From the NCBI RefSeq assembly GCF_004348985.1, contig NZ_SMKW01000001.1:62001-126000 (forward strand): a stretch of DNA of 64,000 nt, written 5' to 3'. Within the stretch, counting starts at the first letter, position 1; each line of letters starts with the position of its first letter. Below, in pieces: positions 9,130-15,917 of the stretch. The DNA comes from Saccharopolyspora elongata (GTDB lineage Bacteria > Actinomycetota > Actinomycetes > Mycobacteriales > Pseudonocardiaceae). The notes below the pieces were generated by a model. It was not told the DNA's origin, made no database searches, and worked only from the letters and a program-made list of their open reading frames with translations. Made by a program: the position numbers and the translations under genes.

Positions 9130-9477
9130 TCAGCGGAGCAGGGCCGCGTCCAGTTCCGCCAGCAGTTGCGCCTTCGGCCGGGCGCCGACGACCGCGTGCA
9201 CGGGCCGGCCGTCGCGGAAGAGCATCAGCGTCGGCAGGGACATGACCTGGTATTCCCTTGCGACGAGCGGGTTCTCGTCGGTGTTGACCTTGCGGATGGT
9301 CAGCGAGTCGGCGCGTTCGCGCGCGATCTCGTCGAGGACCGGCGCGATCATGTGGCAGGGCGGGCACCACTTCGCCCAGAAGTCCACCAGGACGGGCTTG
9401 TCGTGCCGGAGGACGTCCCGTTCGAAGGTTTCGTCCGTGACCGCGGAAACCGCGCCGGGAAGGCTGGTGGCCGGCAT
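9130..9477 (-). CDS. trxA: Thioredoxin with WCPPC active site, 115 aa
   Basis: This is a complete thioredoxin fold: strand VLVDFWAKWCPPCHMIAPVL with the redox pair Cys38/Cys41, the cis-Pro region SLPTLMLFRDG near residue 80, and normal length. The dipeptide between the cysteines is PP instead of the GP of classical thioredoxins, which should alter redox potential. Its ATG overlaps the TGA of the upstream MerR gene by one base (TGATG), so the two are translationally coupled. The likely role is cytoplasmic dithiol reduction controlled by the MerR protein. Substrates are unknown. Confidence 0.9.
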   Translation of the reverse strand: MPATSLPGAVSAVTDETFERDVLRHDKPVLVDFWAKWCPPCHMIAPVLDEIARERADSLTIRKVNTDENPLVAREYQVMSLPTLMLFRDGRPVHAVVGARPKAQLLAELDAALLR

Positions 9478-9893
9478 CAGTGCTCCTCTGATTCGTTCGC
9501 TCCATCGGCGTTCCGGTCGGCGACGCCGCACGTCCCGGGGTGCCTCGCCAGCGCCGTGCCGAGCTTGCGGAGCAGGCTCGTCCGCACCGCGTTGAGCTGT
9601 TCGAGGCAGGCATCGACCTCCGCAAGCTTCCGCTGGTAGACGTCGATCGAATCGGCGCACGAGTCCCCCGTCTCGTTGCCCGCGCGCAGGCATTCGACGA
9701 ACGGCCTGGTGTCGTCGAGGCTGAACCCGACGGCTTGCAGCGCCCGGATCTCGTTGACGAGCCGGGCGTCGTCCTCGCCGTACTCCCGGTAGCCGTTCGC
9801 CGAGCGCCGCGCTTCGAGCAGGCCCTGCGCCTCGTAGAACCGCAGCGCACGCGTCGTCGTTCCAACACGTCTGGCCAGCTCACCGATCCGCAT
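9477..9893 (-). CDS. MerR-family regulator, 138 aa
   Basis: The N-terminal winged helix is canonical: MRIGELARRVGTTTRALRFYEAQGLL, then the wing residues SANGYREYGEDD. The dimerisation helix follows, and a C-terminal tail contains Cys in ECLRAGNETGDSCADS and TCGVADRN. These cysteines are candidates for metal or thiol sensing, although the spacing is not that of SoxR. ATG 9893 is the family start; the open frame extends to 9926 only as a leader. It is the first gene of an operon with the thioredoxin, which suggests a redox or metal response. A dyad typical of MerR promoters lies directly upstream. Confidence 0.9.
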   Translation of the reverse strand: MRIGELARRVGTTTRALRFYEAQGLLEARRSANGYREYGEDDARLVNEIRALQAVGFSLDDTRPFVECLRAGNETGDSCADSIDVYQRKLAEVDACLEQLNAVRTSLLRKLGTALARHPGTCGVADRNADGANESEEH

Positions 9894-9908
9894 GGGATCG
9901 AAGTTAAA

Positions 9909-9928
9909 CCTTCCCCTCAGCGTCAAGG
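9909..9928 (-). promoter_or_regulatory. Candidate MerR operator/promoter
   Basis: On the minus strand CCTTGACGCTGAGGGGAAGG precedes the MerR start by 16 bases and is followed by TTTAACTT. It combines a -35-like TTGACG with CCTT/AAGG dyad ends, as in MerR-family promoters that the regulator untwists. It implies autoregulation of the merR-trx operon. No experimental support. Confidence 0.55.
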
Positions 9929-9985
9929 CAACGCTCCGATCCCGCGTCCCCGGCCTTCCGGCCGCGCCGAGCGGCCGGAAAGCAA

Positions 9986-10011
9986 GAATCCCCCGGCAAG
10001 AGGGGGTTTCT
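9986..10011 (-). terminator. Intrinsic terminator-like hairpin behind the SnoaL-like remnant
   Basis: AGAATCCCCC pairs imperfectly with GGGGGTTTCT around a GGCAAGA loop. The same hairpin plus the trailing GCTGTCTCGACCAG recurs at both ends of the AICE, beside the tRNA-Arg 3' end. Confidence 0.6.
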
Positions 10012-10056
10012 GCTGTCTCGACCAGCCACGCGCCCGACCCGAACCAGGCGCGCCCG

Positions 10057-10200
10057 TCAGCGGTAGTCGTTCTCGTTGAGCGGGATCACCCACGCGCGGC
10101 GCTCGCAGATCTTGCCGTCGCGCATGCGGAACACCTCGGCCATCGACATGCGCACCTCCCCACCCGCAGTGCGCTTCGCCGTGCCGTTGAAAGGAACGAG
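10057..10200 (-). pseudogene. C-terminal remnant of a SnoaL/NTF2-like protein
   Basis: Reading the minus strand, the frame ending at the TGA at 10057 gives VPFNGTAKRTAGGEVRMSMA followed by EVFRMRDGKICERRAWVIPL and NENDYR. This is typical of the last strands of SnoaL/NTF2-like polyketide-cyclase or epimerase-fold proteins, which usually have 110-140 residues. Only about 45 residues are present and no N-terminal half is found; the frame breaks near the divergent ArsR control region. I read it as a truncated, non-functional gene. Confidence 0.55.
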
Positions 10201-10205
10201 CTTCC

Positions 10206-10267
10206 TCAACCGCCCGGTTGACAACGGCGAGAAGGTGGCCTAGCTTGATATTCAACCGATTAGTTGA
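10206..10267 (+). promoter_or_regulatory. Two identical ArsR-type operators, 46 bp apart
   Basis: TCAAC-N6-GTTGA occurs twice, at 10206-10221 and 10252-10267. Both arms are identical and only the six-base centres differ (CGCCCG, CGATTA). The second ends nine bases before the GTG of the ArsR gene. Matching dyads upstream of an ArsR gene are strong candidates for its autoregulatory operators. Confidence 0.7.
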
Positions 10268-10276
10268 GGAAGACTG

Positions 10277-10645
10277 GTGAACGAGAGCACGGAGCGGCTC
10301 AACCGGGCGTTCGCGGCACTGGCCGACCCGACCCGGCGCGAACTGGTGGCCCGGCTGGCCGGCGCGGACGCGACCGTGGGCGAGCTGGCCGAGCCTTACG
10401 ACATGAGCCTCCAGGCGATCTCCAAGCACGTGAAGGTGCTCGAGGAGGCCGGCCTGGTGACCCGCAGCAAGGACGCCCAACGCCGACCGGTCCACCTGGA
10501 TGCGGAGGTGTTCGACCTGATGTCGAAGTGGATCGAGCGCTATCGCAGGGAGGCCGAGGAGCGCTACCAGCGCCTCGACGCCCTGCTGGGCCGGATGGCC
10601 GACGAAGAGAACCAGAAACCGAATCGCACGGAGGACGCATCATGA
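10277..10645 (+). CDS. ArsR/SmtB-family repressor, 122 aa
   Basis: A compact winged-helix repressor: LNRAFAALADPTRRELVARL, recognition region MSLQAISKHVKVLEEAGLV, and wing residues RSKDAQRRPVHLDAE. No Cys metal site is present, so it belongs to the non-metal ArsR group that usually travels with SRPBCC genes. GTG 10277 follows the second operator. Its TGA overlaps the ATG of the SRPBCC gene (ATGA), showing translational coupling. It likely represses the three-gene operon 10277-11716 through the two upstream dyads. The inducer is unknown. Confidence 0.9.
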   Translation: MNESTERLNRAFAALADPTRRELVARLAGADATVGELAEPYDMSLQAISKHVKVLEEAGLVTRSKDAQRRPVHLDAEVFDLMSKWIERYRREAEERYQRLDALLGRMADEENQKPNRTEDAS

Positions 10646-11124
10646 CCAAGCACGAGACCCAGATCCTGGCGGACGAGAAGGTTCCGACGATCGAGATCCT
10701 CCGGGAGTTCGACGCGGCGCCCGAGCAGGTGTACCGCGCCCACGTCGATCCCGAGCTCTACGCGCAATGGATCGGTCCGCGTTCGCTGACCACGAGGATC
10801 ATCCGGTGGGACGCTCGCACCGGCGGCTCGTGGGCCTTCGCCAACGATCGCGGCGGCGAGGAGGTCGCCTCCTTCTACGGCAGCTTCCACGAGGTGCGGC
10901 CGAACGAGCGGATCGTGTGGACCTTCACCTACGAAGGCCTGCCCGACGGGGTCGCGCTGGAGACGCTGACCTTCGAGGAACTCGAGGGCGGGCGCACGCG
11001 GCTGCGGACGCTGAGCGTGGTGCAGGACTTCGAGACCCGCGACGGCATCCTGTCCAGCGGCATGGACGTCGGGGTCAACGAGGGCTACGACAAGCTCGAC
11101 GAGCTGCTCGCGAAGAACGCCTGA
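10642..11124 (+). CDS. SRPBCC/AHSA1 domain protein, 160 aa
   Basis: An activator-of-Hsp90-ATPase-like fold: IEILREFDAAPEQVYRAHVD, then PELYAQWIGP (the conserved W-GP loop), the GGSW strand, and the terminal helix GVNEGYDKLDELLAKN. ATG 10642 overlaps the ArsR stop. ArsR-SRPBCC pairs are common in actinobacteria and often behave as a sensor/ligand-binding couple. The cavity ligand cannot be predicted from the sequence. Confidence 0.9.
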   Translation: MTKHETQILADEKVPTIEILREFDAAPEQVYRAHVDPELYAQWIGPRSLTTRIIRWDARTGGSWAFANDRGGEEVASFYGSFHEVRPNERIVWTFTYEGLPDGVALETLTFEELEGGRTRLRTLSVVQDFETRDGILSSGMDVGVNEGYDKLDELLAKNA

Positions 11125-11125
11125 G

Positions 11126-11716
11126 ATGACGACCGCACCCCGAGGCCCGGCCCAGCAGCACGCGTACGACGCCGGCCGGTTCACCGAGCTGGTCGAGTCC
11201 GCCTCGGCCGCCGACTGGGCGCGGCCCAGCCCGGTCGCGGAGTGGACGGCCCTCGACATCGTGAAGCACCTGGTCGAGTGGTCCCGCGGCTTCCTGGCGG
11301 GAGCCGGGATCGAGCTCCCGCCCCTGGACGTCGAGGCCGACCCGGTCGCCGCCTGGAAGCAGCACGTCGCCGACATCCAGGCGATCCTCAACGATCCCGC
11401 CGGGCGGGTGCTCAGCAACCCGCACATCGGCGACGAACCGGTGGACGAGGCGATCGACCGGTTCTACACCGCAGACGTCTGGATGCACACCTGGGATCTC
11501 GCCAAGGCTCTCGGTCGCGAGCCCGCCCTGGGCCAGGAGCGTTGCCGCGTCGCGCTGGCGGCCATGAAGCCCGTGGAGCAGATGCTGCGCGACAGCGGGC
11601 AGTTCGGGGCCGCTGTGCCCATCGCCGACGGGGCCTCCGCGCAGGACGAGCTGATGGCCTTCATCGGCCGCGATCCGGCCTGGCCGTCCACCGGTCGAAC
11701 CGTCGCGAACGACTAG
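11126..11716 (+). CDS. TIGR03086-family DinB-like metal-binding protein, 196 aa
   Basis: The fold is the four-helix DinB/mycothiol-dependent maleylpyruvate isomerase type. Helix 2 carries VAEWTALDIVKHLVEW with a candidate metal His, and a later helix carries FYTADVWMHTWDLAKALG with a second His pair and Asp. The TIGR03086 family is frequent in mycothiol-producing actinobacteria. The gene begins one base after the SRPBCC stop and is therefore the third gene of the ArsR operon. Mycothiol-linked chemistry is plausible but not proven. Confidence 0.85.
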   Translation: MTTAPRGPAQQHAYDAGRFTELVESASAADWARPSPVAEWTALDIVKHLVEWSRGFLAGAGIELPPLDVEADPVAAWKQHVADIQAILNDPAGRVLSNPHIGDEPVDEAIDRFYTADVWMHTWDLAKALGREPALGQERCRVALAAMKPVEQMLRDSGQFGAAVPIADGASAQDELMAFIGRDPAWPSTGRTVAND

Positions 11717-11726
11717 CTCGCTCCCG

Positions 11727-11786
11727 TTGACATATACCCCCTAGAGGTATATAAATCCTCCCGGCATGAATACCCCCTCGGGGTAT
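11727..11786 (+). promoter_or_regulatory. Consensus sigma-70 promoter overlapped by CsoR-like dyads
   Basis: TTGACA (11727-11732) and TATAAA (11750-11755) are 17 bp apart, an ideal housekeeping promoter. The spacer holds the near-palindrome ATATACC...GGTATAT (11732-11752), and ATACCCCCTCGGGGTAT (11770-11786) lies just downstream of the expected start. TACCCC/GGGGTA dyads are typical of CsoR/DUF156 regulators of copper or reactive sulfur. No CsoR gene lies in this window. Confidence 0.7.
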
Positions 11787-11822
11787 GCAGCGGTGACTGC
11801 GGTCGCCCGGGAGGAGACGGAC

Positions 11823-13334
11823 ATGGGACTGTTCGCGATTCGCGACTACCGGCGGCTGTTCAGCGCTCAAGTCATCGCGCTGTTCGGCACCGGCCTGGCC
11901 ACCGTCGCGCTGGGCCTGCTCGCGTACGAGCTCGCAGGCCCGCGGGCCGGCGCGGTTCTCGCCACCGCGCTGACGATCAAGATGGTCGCGTACGTGGTCG
12001 TCGCACCTCTAGCGGCCGCGTACGTCGACCGGCTGCCCAGGCGTTGGTTCCTCACGCTCCTCGACGTGGTGCGCGCTCTGGTGGTGATCGCGCTGCCGTT
12101 CGTCACCGAGGTGTGGCACATCTACGTCCTGATCGGGGTCCTCCAGACCGCGTCAGCGGCGTTCACGCCGACGTTCCAGGCGGTCATCCCCGACATCGTG
12201 ACCGAGGAGGCCGACTACACCCGCGCGCTGTCCGCATCGCAGGTGGCCTCCACCATGGAGAGCCTGCTGAGCCCTGTGCTCGCGGCGGTGGCGCTCACCT
12301 TCATGTCGTTCAACCTGCTGTTCCTCGGCACCTCCGCCGGGTTCGCCGTGTCCGCGCTGCTGGTCCTGTCCACGCGCATCCCCAACGCGCGCCCCAGCTC
12401 GCACGCGAACGCCTGGGACCGGGCCGTGGCGGGGATCCGCACCTTCGCGGCCACCCCGAGCCTGCGCGGCGTCATGGCGCTGAACCTCGTGGTCGCCGCC
12501 GCCGGCTCCATCGTGGTCGTCAACACCGTGAACTACGTCCGCGACGTCCTCGGCGGAACCCAATCCGACGTGGCCTGGATGCTCGCCGCGTCCGGAACGG
12601 GGACGCTGCTGGTAGCCCTCGTCCTCCCGCGCGTCCTGGACCGGGTGGCGGACCGGTTCGTGATGCTGATCGGTGCCGCGGTGCTGGTGCTCGCGGTCGG
12701 CGCGGCGGTCACGACATCCGCGGCGAGCGTCGCCGCAGCACTGCCGACCGGGGTGATCTGGGTGGCGATCGGCGGCGGGATGGCGCTGATCATCACGCCG
12801 ACCGGGCGGGTGCTCCGCCGGGCGGTCGATCCCACCGGAATTCCCGAGGTCTTCGCCGCCCAGTTCTCGCTGTCCCACCTGGCCTGGCTGGTGACCTACC
12901 CCATCGCCGGATGGGTCGCCACGCAAGCGGGCTTCACGATCACCTGGACCGTGCTGGCGGGCCTGGCGGTAATCGGAGCCATCACGGCACTGGCGGCCTG
13001 GCCGCGCAACGAGAAGGCCGAAGCCGAAGAGCGTGCGGCAGTGGCGGTCACGCAGCACGGCGAGACAGTTGAAGCCGAAGGGCGTGCGGCAGTGGGTGTG
13101 CCGCGCGACGAGACAGTTGAGACCGGAGGACGTACGGCAGTGGGTGTGCCGCGCGACGAGACAGTTGAGACCGGAGGACGTACGGCAGTGGCGGTCCAGC
13201 CGCGCATCCGGAAGGCCGAGGCCCAAGCCCACGTCGCGGTGGCGGTCGCGACCGAGGTCGCCACCCGGGAAGCCGCAGAAGCCGCGGAGGGCACGCTCGC
13301 GGCATCCCAGTGCGCCTGCGTCCGCACCATCTGA
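11823..13334 (+). CDS. MFS exporter (EntS-like) with repetitive C-terminal tail, 503 aa
   Basis: The first ~400 residues form twelve membrane helices of the enterobactin-exporter-like MFS branch (MGLFAIRDYRRLFSAQVIAL, then helix 2 and YVDRLPRRWF in the 2-3 loop). From about residue 400 the protein continues into a hydrophilic tail of ~100 residues. It contains an Ala/Val/Glu repeat, two copies encoded by identical 48-bp units. ATG 11823 is preferred over 11766 because GGAGGA precedes it and the second operator lies upstream of it. A promoter with CsoR-like dyads suggests induction by copper or sulfur stress. Substrate unknown. Confidence 0.85.
   Translation: MGLFAIRDYRRLFSAQVIALFGTGLATVALGLLAYELAGPRAGAVLATALTIKMVAYVVVAPLAAAYVDRLPRRWFLTLLDVVRALVVIALPFVTEVWHIYVLIGVLQTASAAFTPTFQAVIPDIVTEEADYTRALSASQVASTMESLLSPVLAAVALTFMSFNLLFLGTSAGFAVSALLVLSTRIPNARPSSHANAWDRAVAGIRTFAATPSLRGVMALNLVVAAAGSIVVVNTVNYVRDVLGGTQSDVAWMLAASGTGTLLVALVLPRVLDRVADRFVMLIGAAVLVLAVGAAVTTSAASVAAALPTGVIWVAIGGGMALIITPTGRVLRRAVDPTGIPEVFAAQFSLSHLAWLVTYPIAGWVATQAGFTITWTVLAGLAVIGAITALAAWPRNEKAEAEERAAVAVTQHGETVEAEGRAAVGVPRDETVETGGRTAVGVPRDETVETGGRTAVAVQPRIRKAEAQAHVAVAVATEVATREAAEAAEGTLAASQCACVRTI
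13092..13187 (+). repeat. Two identical 48-bp in-frame tandem units in the MFS tail
   Basis: Units 13092-13139 and 13140-13187 match base for base and encode VGVPRDETVETGGRTA twice; a degenerate related unit precedes them. Perfect identity implies a recent duplication, and the 16-codon unit keeps the frame, so copy number may vary between strains. Confidence 0.9.
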
Positions 13335-13368
13335 GGCCGCCGGCCAACACCGCGTAGAACTCCGTTGA

Positions 13369-13419
13369 GGACGAGCACTTCTCGCCCACCGGTCAGCCGG
13401 GAGCGAGAAGTGCTCGTCC
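13369..13419 (+). terminator. Terminator hairpin after the MFS exporter
   Basis: Seventeen-base perfect arms (13369-13385 GGACGAGCACTTCTCGC and 13403-13419) enclose a 17-base loop, 34 bp after the MFS stop codon. Confidence 0.8.
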
Positions 13420-13546
13420 ATCGGTTTGCGCACAACACGAGTGATCGGGCTGCCGAACCGAACGGCATTCATCCCGCCCGGGCGCACATCGATGAACGAC
13501 TGAGAGAGGCATCACACCACGCGCGCCGAAAAGACCCGAGACAGCA

Positions 13547-13574
13547 AGAAGCCCCCTGCAAGAGGGGGCTCCTA
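13547..13574 (-). terminator. Hairpin beside attL, left over from the tRNA-Arg locus
   Basis: AGCCCCCT and AGGGGGCT pair around a short loop. Directly to the right lies the displaced tRNA-Arg 3' half (attL), so this was the native terminator of the tRNA gene before integration. Confidence 0.6.
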
Positions 13575-13629
13575 GCTGTCTCGACCAGACGTGCGCCCGA
13601 AGGGATTCGAACCCCTAACCTTCTGATCC
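13575..13629. repeat. attL: attL, 55-bp direct repeat
   Basis: Identical over 55 bp to 26122-26176. It contains the 3' half of tRNA-Arg (T arm and acceptor) plus the flanking GCTGTCTCGACCAGACG. The match ends at 13629, inside the anticodon region, which marks the crossover limit. It is the left boundary of the integrated element. Confidence 0.92.
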
Positions 13630-13746
13630 CGTTTCCAAGGTCGTCAACGCTTTGCGTTGTTTGCCAACACCTTTGGTTACCAGCACAAACACAGCTTGCT
13701 GCTTTCACCTTGCCTGCCAACGTTTACCGTGGTTTGCGGTTGATTC

Positions 13747-13766
13747 TTGGCAATTGATTGGCAACC
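13747..13766. repeat. Candidate integrase arm-type site, left
   Basis: TTGGCAATTGATTGGCAACC matches the right-end copy at 26025-26044 in 18 of 20 positions. Both lie inside the element near its ends. Related TGCCAA words at 13660-13730 suggest more integrase or Xis contacts. Confidence 0.55.
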
Positions 13767-13807
13767 TCTGCCCCACTCCCGCCCCCGCAACGGTACCTTG
13801 AATCCTC

Positions 13808-14089
13808 GTGGAGATCGGTGATCTTGCGGCATGGTTCGCTGTGGCGGTGTCGGCGTCGGCAATGACTGTGGCCGTCTGGCAGGCGCGCATAAGCAGGCGT
13901 CAGGCTCGGTCAACCAGCGAGCAAGCCGCGGCGGCACTTAACCAGGCAGTTGAAGCCAAGCGCCAGGCGGACATCAGTGAACAGCTTCTCGAGGTCACCA
14001 GGGCACAGCTCTCGGTCATGAGGGATCAGGTGGAGCTAGGAGAGATCGACACGATGCTCAAGCTGCGGGAGCGGAACGAGAACTCCTAA
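13808..14089 (+). CDS. Small membrane-anchored coiled-coil protein, 93 aa
   Basis: An N-terminal hydrophobic helix (LAAWFAVAVSASAMTVAVW, residues ~6-24) is followed by a highly charged helical region rich in Gln, Arg and Glu to the end, a likely coiled coil. GTG 13808 starts directly before the hydrophobic segment. It is the first gene inside attL. No family is recognised; many AICEs carry unrelated small membrane proteins here. Confidence 0.55.
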   Translation: MEIGDLAAWFAVAVSASAMTVAVWQARISRRQARSTSEQAAAALNQAVEAKRQADISEQLLEVTRAQLSVMRDQVELGEIDTMLKLRERNENS

Positions 14090-14527
14090 GATCCGTACCC
14101 GCTCCGCATTTCCGGGCCACAAGCAGGCACCCCGTTCGGCGGGCGACCGCTCGGCATCCCGCTGGAGTGGCAAGGCGACCAGCTCGGCGACGTGCCCAGC
14201 ACCGTATCTCAATGGCTCGCCCAGCCGACCAGATGCAGTCGGGACATTTGCGGTCTAAACGCTCTACTTCTGCGGTTCCTGCGGGGCCGCCTGCCTTCCG
14301 CTCGCGCCCGGACGACGCCGCCGCCCCTTCCGCTCGCGCCCGGCCGCCGGCCGCCGGAGCGGACCGAAGGGAGCATCCGGCGGTCCGGCTTGGCCGGGCT
14401 CGCATACAGCGGGTCTGCGGCCTCGGCCGGGCTCGCATACAGTAGGCAGGCGGCCCCGCAGGGGCCGCCCTTGATGAAGTAGAGAAAGTTTAGACACACG
14501 TGGACTGAGGCCACAGGTCGTGCCGAG
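14090..14527. other. 438-bp stretch without a supported gene
   Basis: Contains repeated words (CTTCCGCTCGCGCCCGG twice; GGCCGGGCTCGCATACAG twice) and one strong hairpin (14449-14469). Short ORFs in several frames have no start signal or homology I recognise. The first ~110 bp read like a decayed coding fragment (GIPLEWQGDQLGDVPS), but no full gene remains. Confidence 0.5.
14449..14469 (-). terminator. GGCGGCCCC/GGGGCCGCC hairpin
   Basis: Nine-base perfect arms with a GCA loop. It stands 59 bp beyond the end of the minus-strand HTH gene and could terminate that transcript. Confidence 0.6.
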
Positions 14528-14734
14528 CTAGTCACGCTCCTGACGACGCGCCTTGGCAAGTTCGCGCATCTCGGCAACGACATCCTCATACCGCCACCGG
14601 TATTGACCACCAGGCGTCACTAGGGCGGGCGTAATCAAGCCCTCCTTGGCGTAGTGCGAGATCGTTCGCCGCGCCAGGCCTAGCTTCTTGGCCAGCTCGG
14701 TACTCGAAATCAGCGGCGACGCATCCTCGGTCAC
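14528..14734 (-). CDS. Small MerR-type winged-HTH protein, 68 aa
   Basis: The whole protein is one DNA-binding domain: ISSTELAKKLGLARRTISHY then AKEGLITPALVTPGGQYRWR, the helix-turn-helix and wing of MerR/excisionase-type proteins. A short charged tail follows (ELAKARRQERD). It lacks any effector domain. It is divergent from the small-ORF group beginning at 14833 and may regulate it; it could also be an accessory directionality factor, although a dedicated Xis is present at 24645. Confidence 0.75.
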   Translation of the reverse strand: MTEDASPLISSTELAKKLGLARRTISHYAKEGLITPALVTPGGQYRWRYEDVVAEMRELAKARRQERD

Positions 14735-14832
14735 CAGCTCATCGTCAATGCCCCGAACGGTTGCCGCTGCCTTGCTTGCCTCGATATGCAGGTCTTACCC
14801 TGATTGCCTACTTTGCCTTGTTGGAGGTGGGC

Positions 14833-15024
14833 ATGGCATCCGATATGCGGCTTGCAGTGCTGGCGCGTTCGACTCAGTGGGAACTTGACGAGGCGGCGTT
14901 CGAGCTGGGTGGAGGCCGGTATACGCGAGAGCAGCGCCACGAGCTTGCCGACCGGCTGACCGCTCTTGCTTCAGAGCTCCGCGCCGATGCGGACGAGCCG
15001 CTGATCATCGATGCGACGGATTGA
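14833..15024 (+). CDS. Hypothetical AICE protein, 63 aa
   Basis: Short acidic helical protein (MASDMRLAVLARSTQWELDE... ELADRLTALASELRADADEP). ATG 14833 is preceded by GGAGGTGG at ideal distance, which decides against the longer start at 14761. The next gene starts two bases after its stop. No recognised family; the amphipathic helices suggest a protein-protein module. Confidence 0.6.
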   Translation: MASDMRLAVLARSTQWELDEAAFELGGGRYTREQRHELADRLTALASELRADADEPLIIDATD

Positions 15025-15026
15025 GC

Positions 15027-15248
15027 ATGACGGATAGCGAAGCGTGGAGGTTCGCTGTCGGCGGGTGGACGTACCTCTGGCCACGCGGTCGGCTAGTTCA
15101 GGTCTTCGATTCCGTGGCTTATGCCCGGCGACTCGCTGGCCAGACCGTCGACGCTCGGCCGTTCAAGGCAGAGTTCGTTCCAGGCGGCGGTTTCGAGTCC
15201 ATCGAGGCCTTCGAGGACTGGTGCCGCAAGGACCGGTACCGCCGATAG
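15027..15248 (+). CDS. Hypothetical AICE protein, 73 aa
   Basis: The compact sequence MTDSEAWRFAVGGWTYLWPR... FESIEAFEDWCRKDRYRR is rich in aromatic residues. ATG 15027 begins two bases after the stop of the preceding ORF, so the two are likely cotranslated. No signal peptide or membrane segment. Family and function unknown. Confidence 0.55.
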   Translation: MTDSEAWRFAVGGWTYLWPRGRLVQVFDSVAYARRLAGQTVDARPFKAEFVPGGGFESIEAFEDWCRKDRYRR

Positions 15249-15341
15249 AGAACCGGCGCTGCCTGGCTTCGATCAACCCGAGCCGATCCTTTGGAGTTTG
15301 AGCGAGCAGACCCGGCGCCGTCCGGTGCAGAATGCCGGTTG

Positions 15342-15854
15342 ATGGCAGACACAGACGATCTCGGCCAACGCGGCGGTCATGCCGATGGTCACCACCATGC
15401 GTTGGACCATCCAGCGGAGCGCCACCGATGGCCTGATGGCGTGGACGCGGCCACCGTCGATGCCGCTAGCAAGGTGACCGAAGCGCTGGAAACTGTCGAG
15501 CGGGCACGCGGCCACCTCTACGATTGGCACCAGCTGATCGGCTCAGCCAACGATAAGCTCAACGCGGCCGTGCAGGCCCTACGCAGCACCGGTCACCCCG
15601 AGCTCGCCGGCGCCATCGAACGCGACCTTGTAGGCCGAAACGTGCTTCCCGGACGCTGGACGTTCCAAGCAATCGAGGAGTTTGACGAGGGCTATTACGA
15701 AGCCTTTCGCAGTCACGAGAACCAGGTTCGCCATGCGTTGCTCGGCGGTCGACGGCATGTGTACGAGGCTGCGATGAAGGAGGCCGCGCGTAGCGTTGAC
15801 GAGTCCGGCGCACCCTTGCCGTGGCATGCGGCAACGCCAGAGTCAGGAACCTGA
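15342..15854 (+). CDS. Hypothetical AICE protein with His-rich N-terminus, 170 aa
   Basis: ATG 15342 is chosen over the in-frame start at 15291 because the sequence becomes protein-like there. Residues ~10-30 are His-rich (GGHADGHHHALDHPAERHRW), and the rest is helical with LETVERARGHLYDWHQLIGS and EEFDEGYYEAFRSHENQVRH. The His cluster could bind metal. The helical core resembles small AICE accessory proteins of unknown role. It ends convergent to the glycosyltransferase gene. Confidence 0.6.
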   Translation: MADTDDLGQRGGHADGHHHALDHPAERHRWPDGVDAATVDAASKVTEALETVERARGHLYDWHQLIGSANDKLNAAVQALRSTGHPELAGAIERDLVGRNVLPGRWTFQAIEEFDEGYYEAFRSHENQVRHALLGGRRHVYEAAMKEAARSVDESGAPLPWHAATPESGT

Positions 15855-15917
15855 CCCATAACGATCGGCGCTGCCTGGTTGTAGCCAAGCAGCGCCGTCG
15901 TCTTACATCGCCTTCAG

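Noticed and set aside
10012-10043. Possible third att site
   Set aside because: Matches only the hairpin and the first ~25 bases beside tRNA-Arg with mismatches; no tRNA part and no element boundary is visible, so kept only as a finding about the terminator module.
13041-13200. Possible CRISPR-like direct repeats
   Set aside because: The 48-bp units are contiguous, in frame and without spacers; they are coding tandem repeats.
14167-14482. ORFs of ~95 codons in the AICE left end
   Set aside because: Two overlapping frames over repeated GC-rich words and a hairpin; no RBS and no protein-like pattern.
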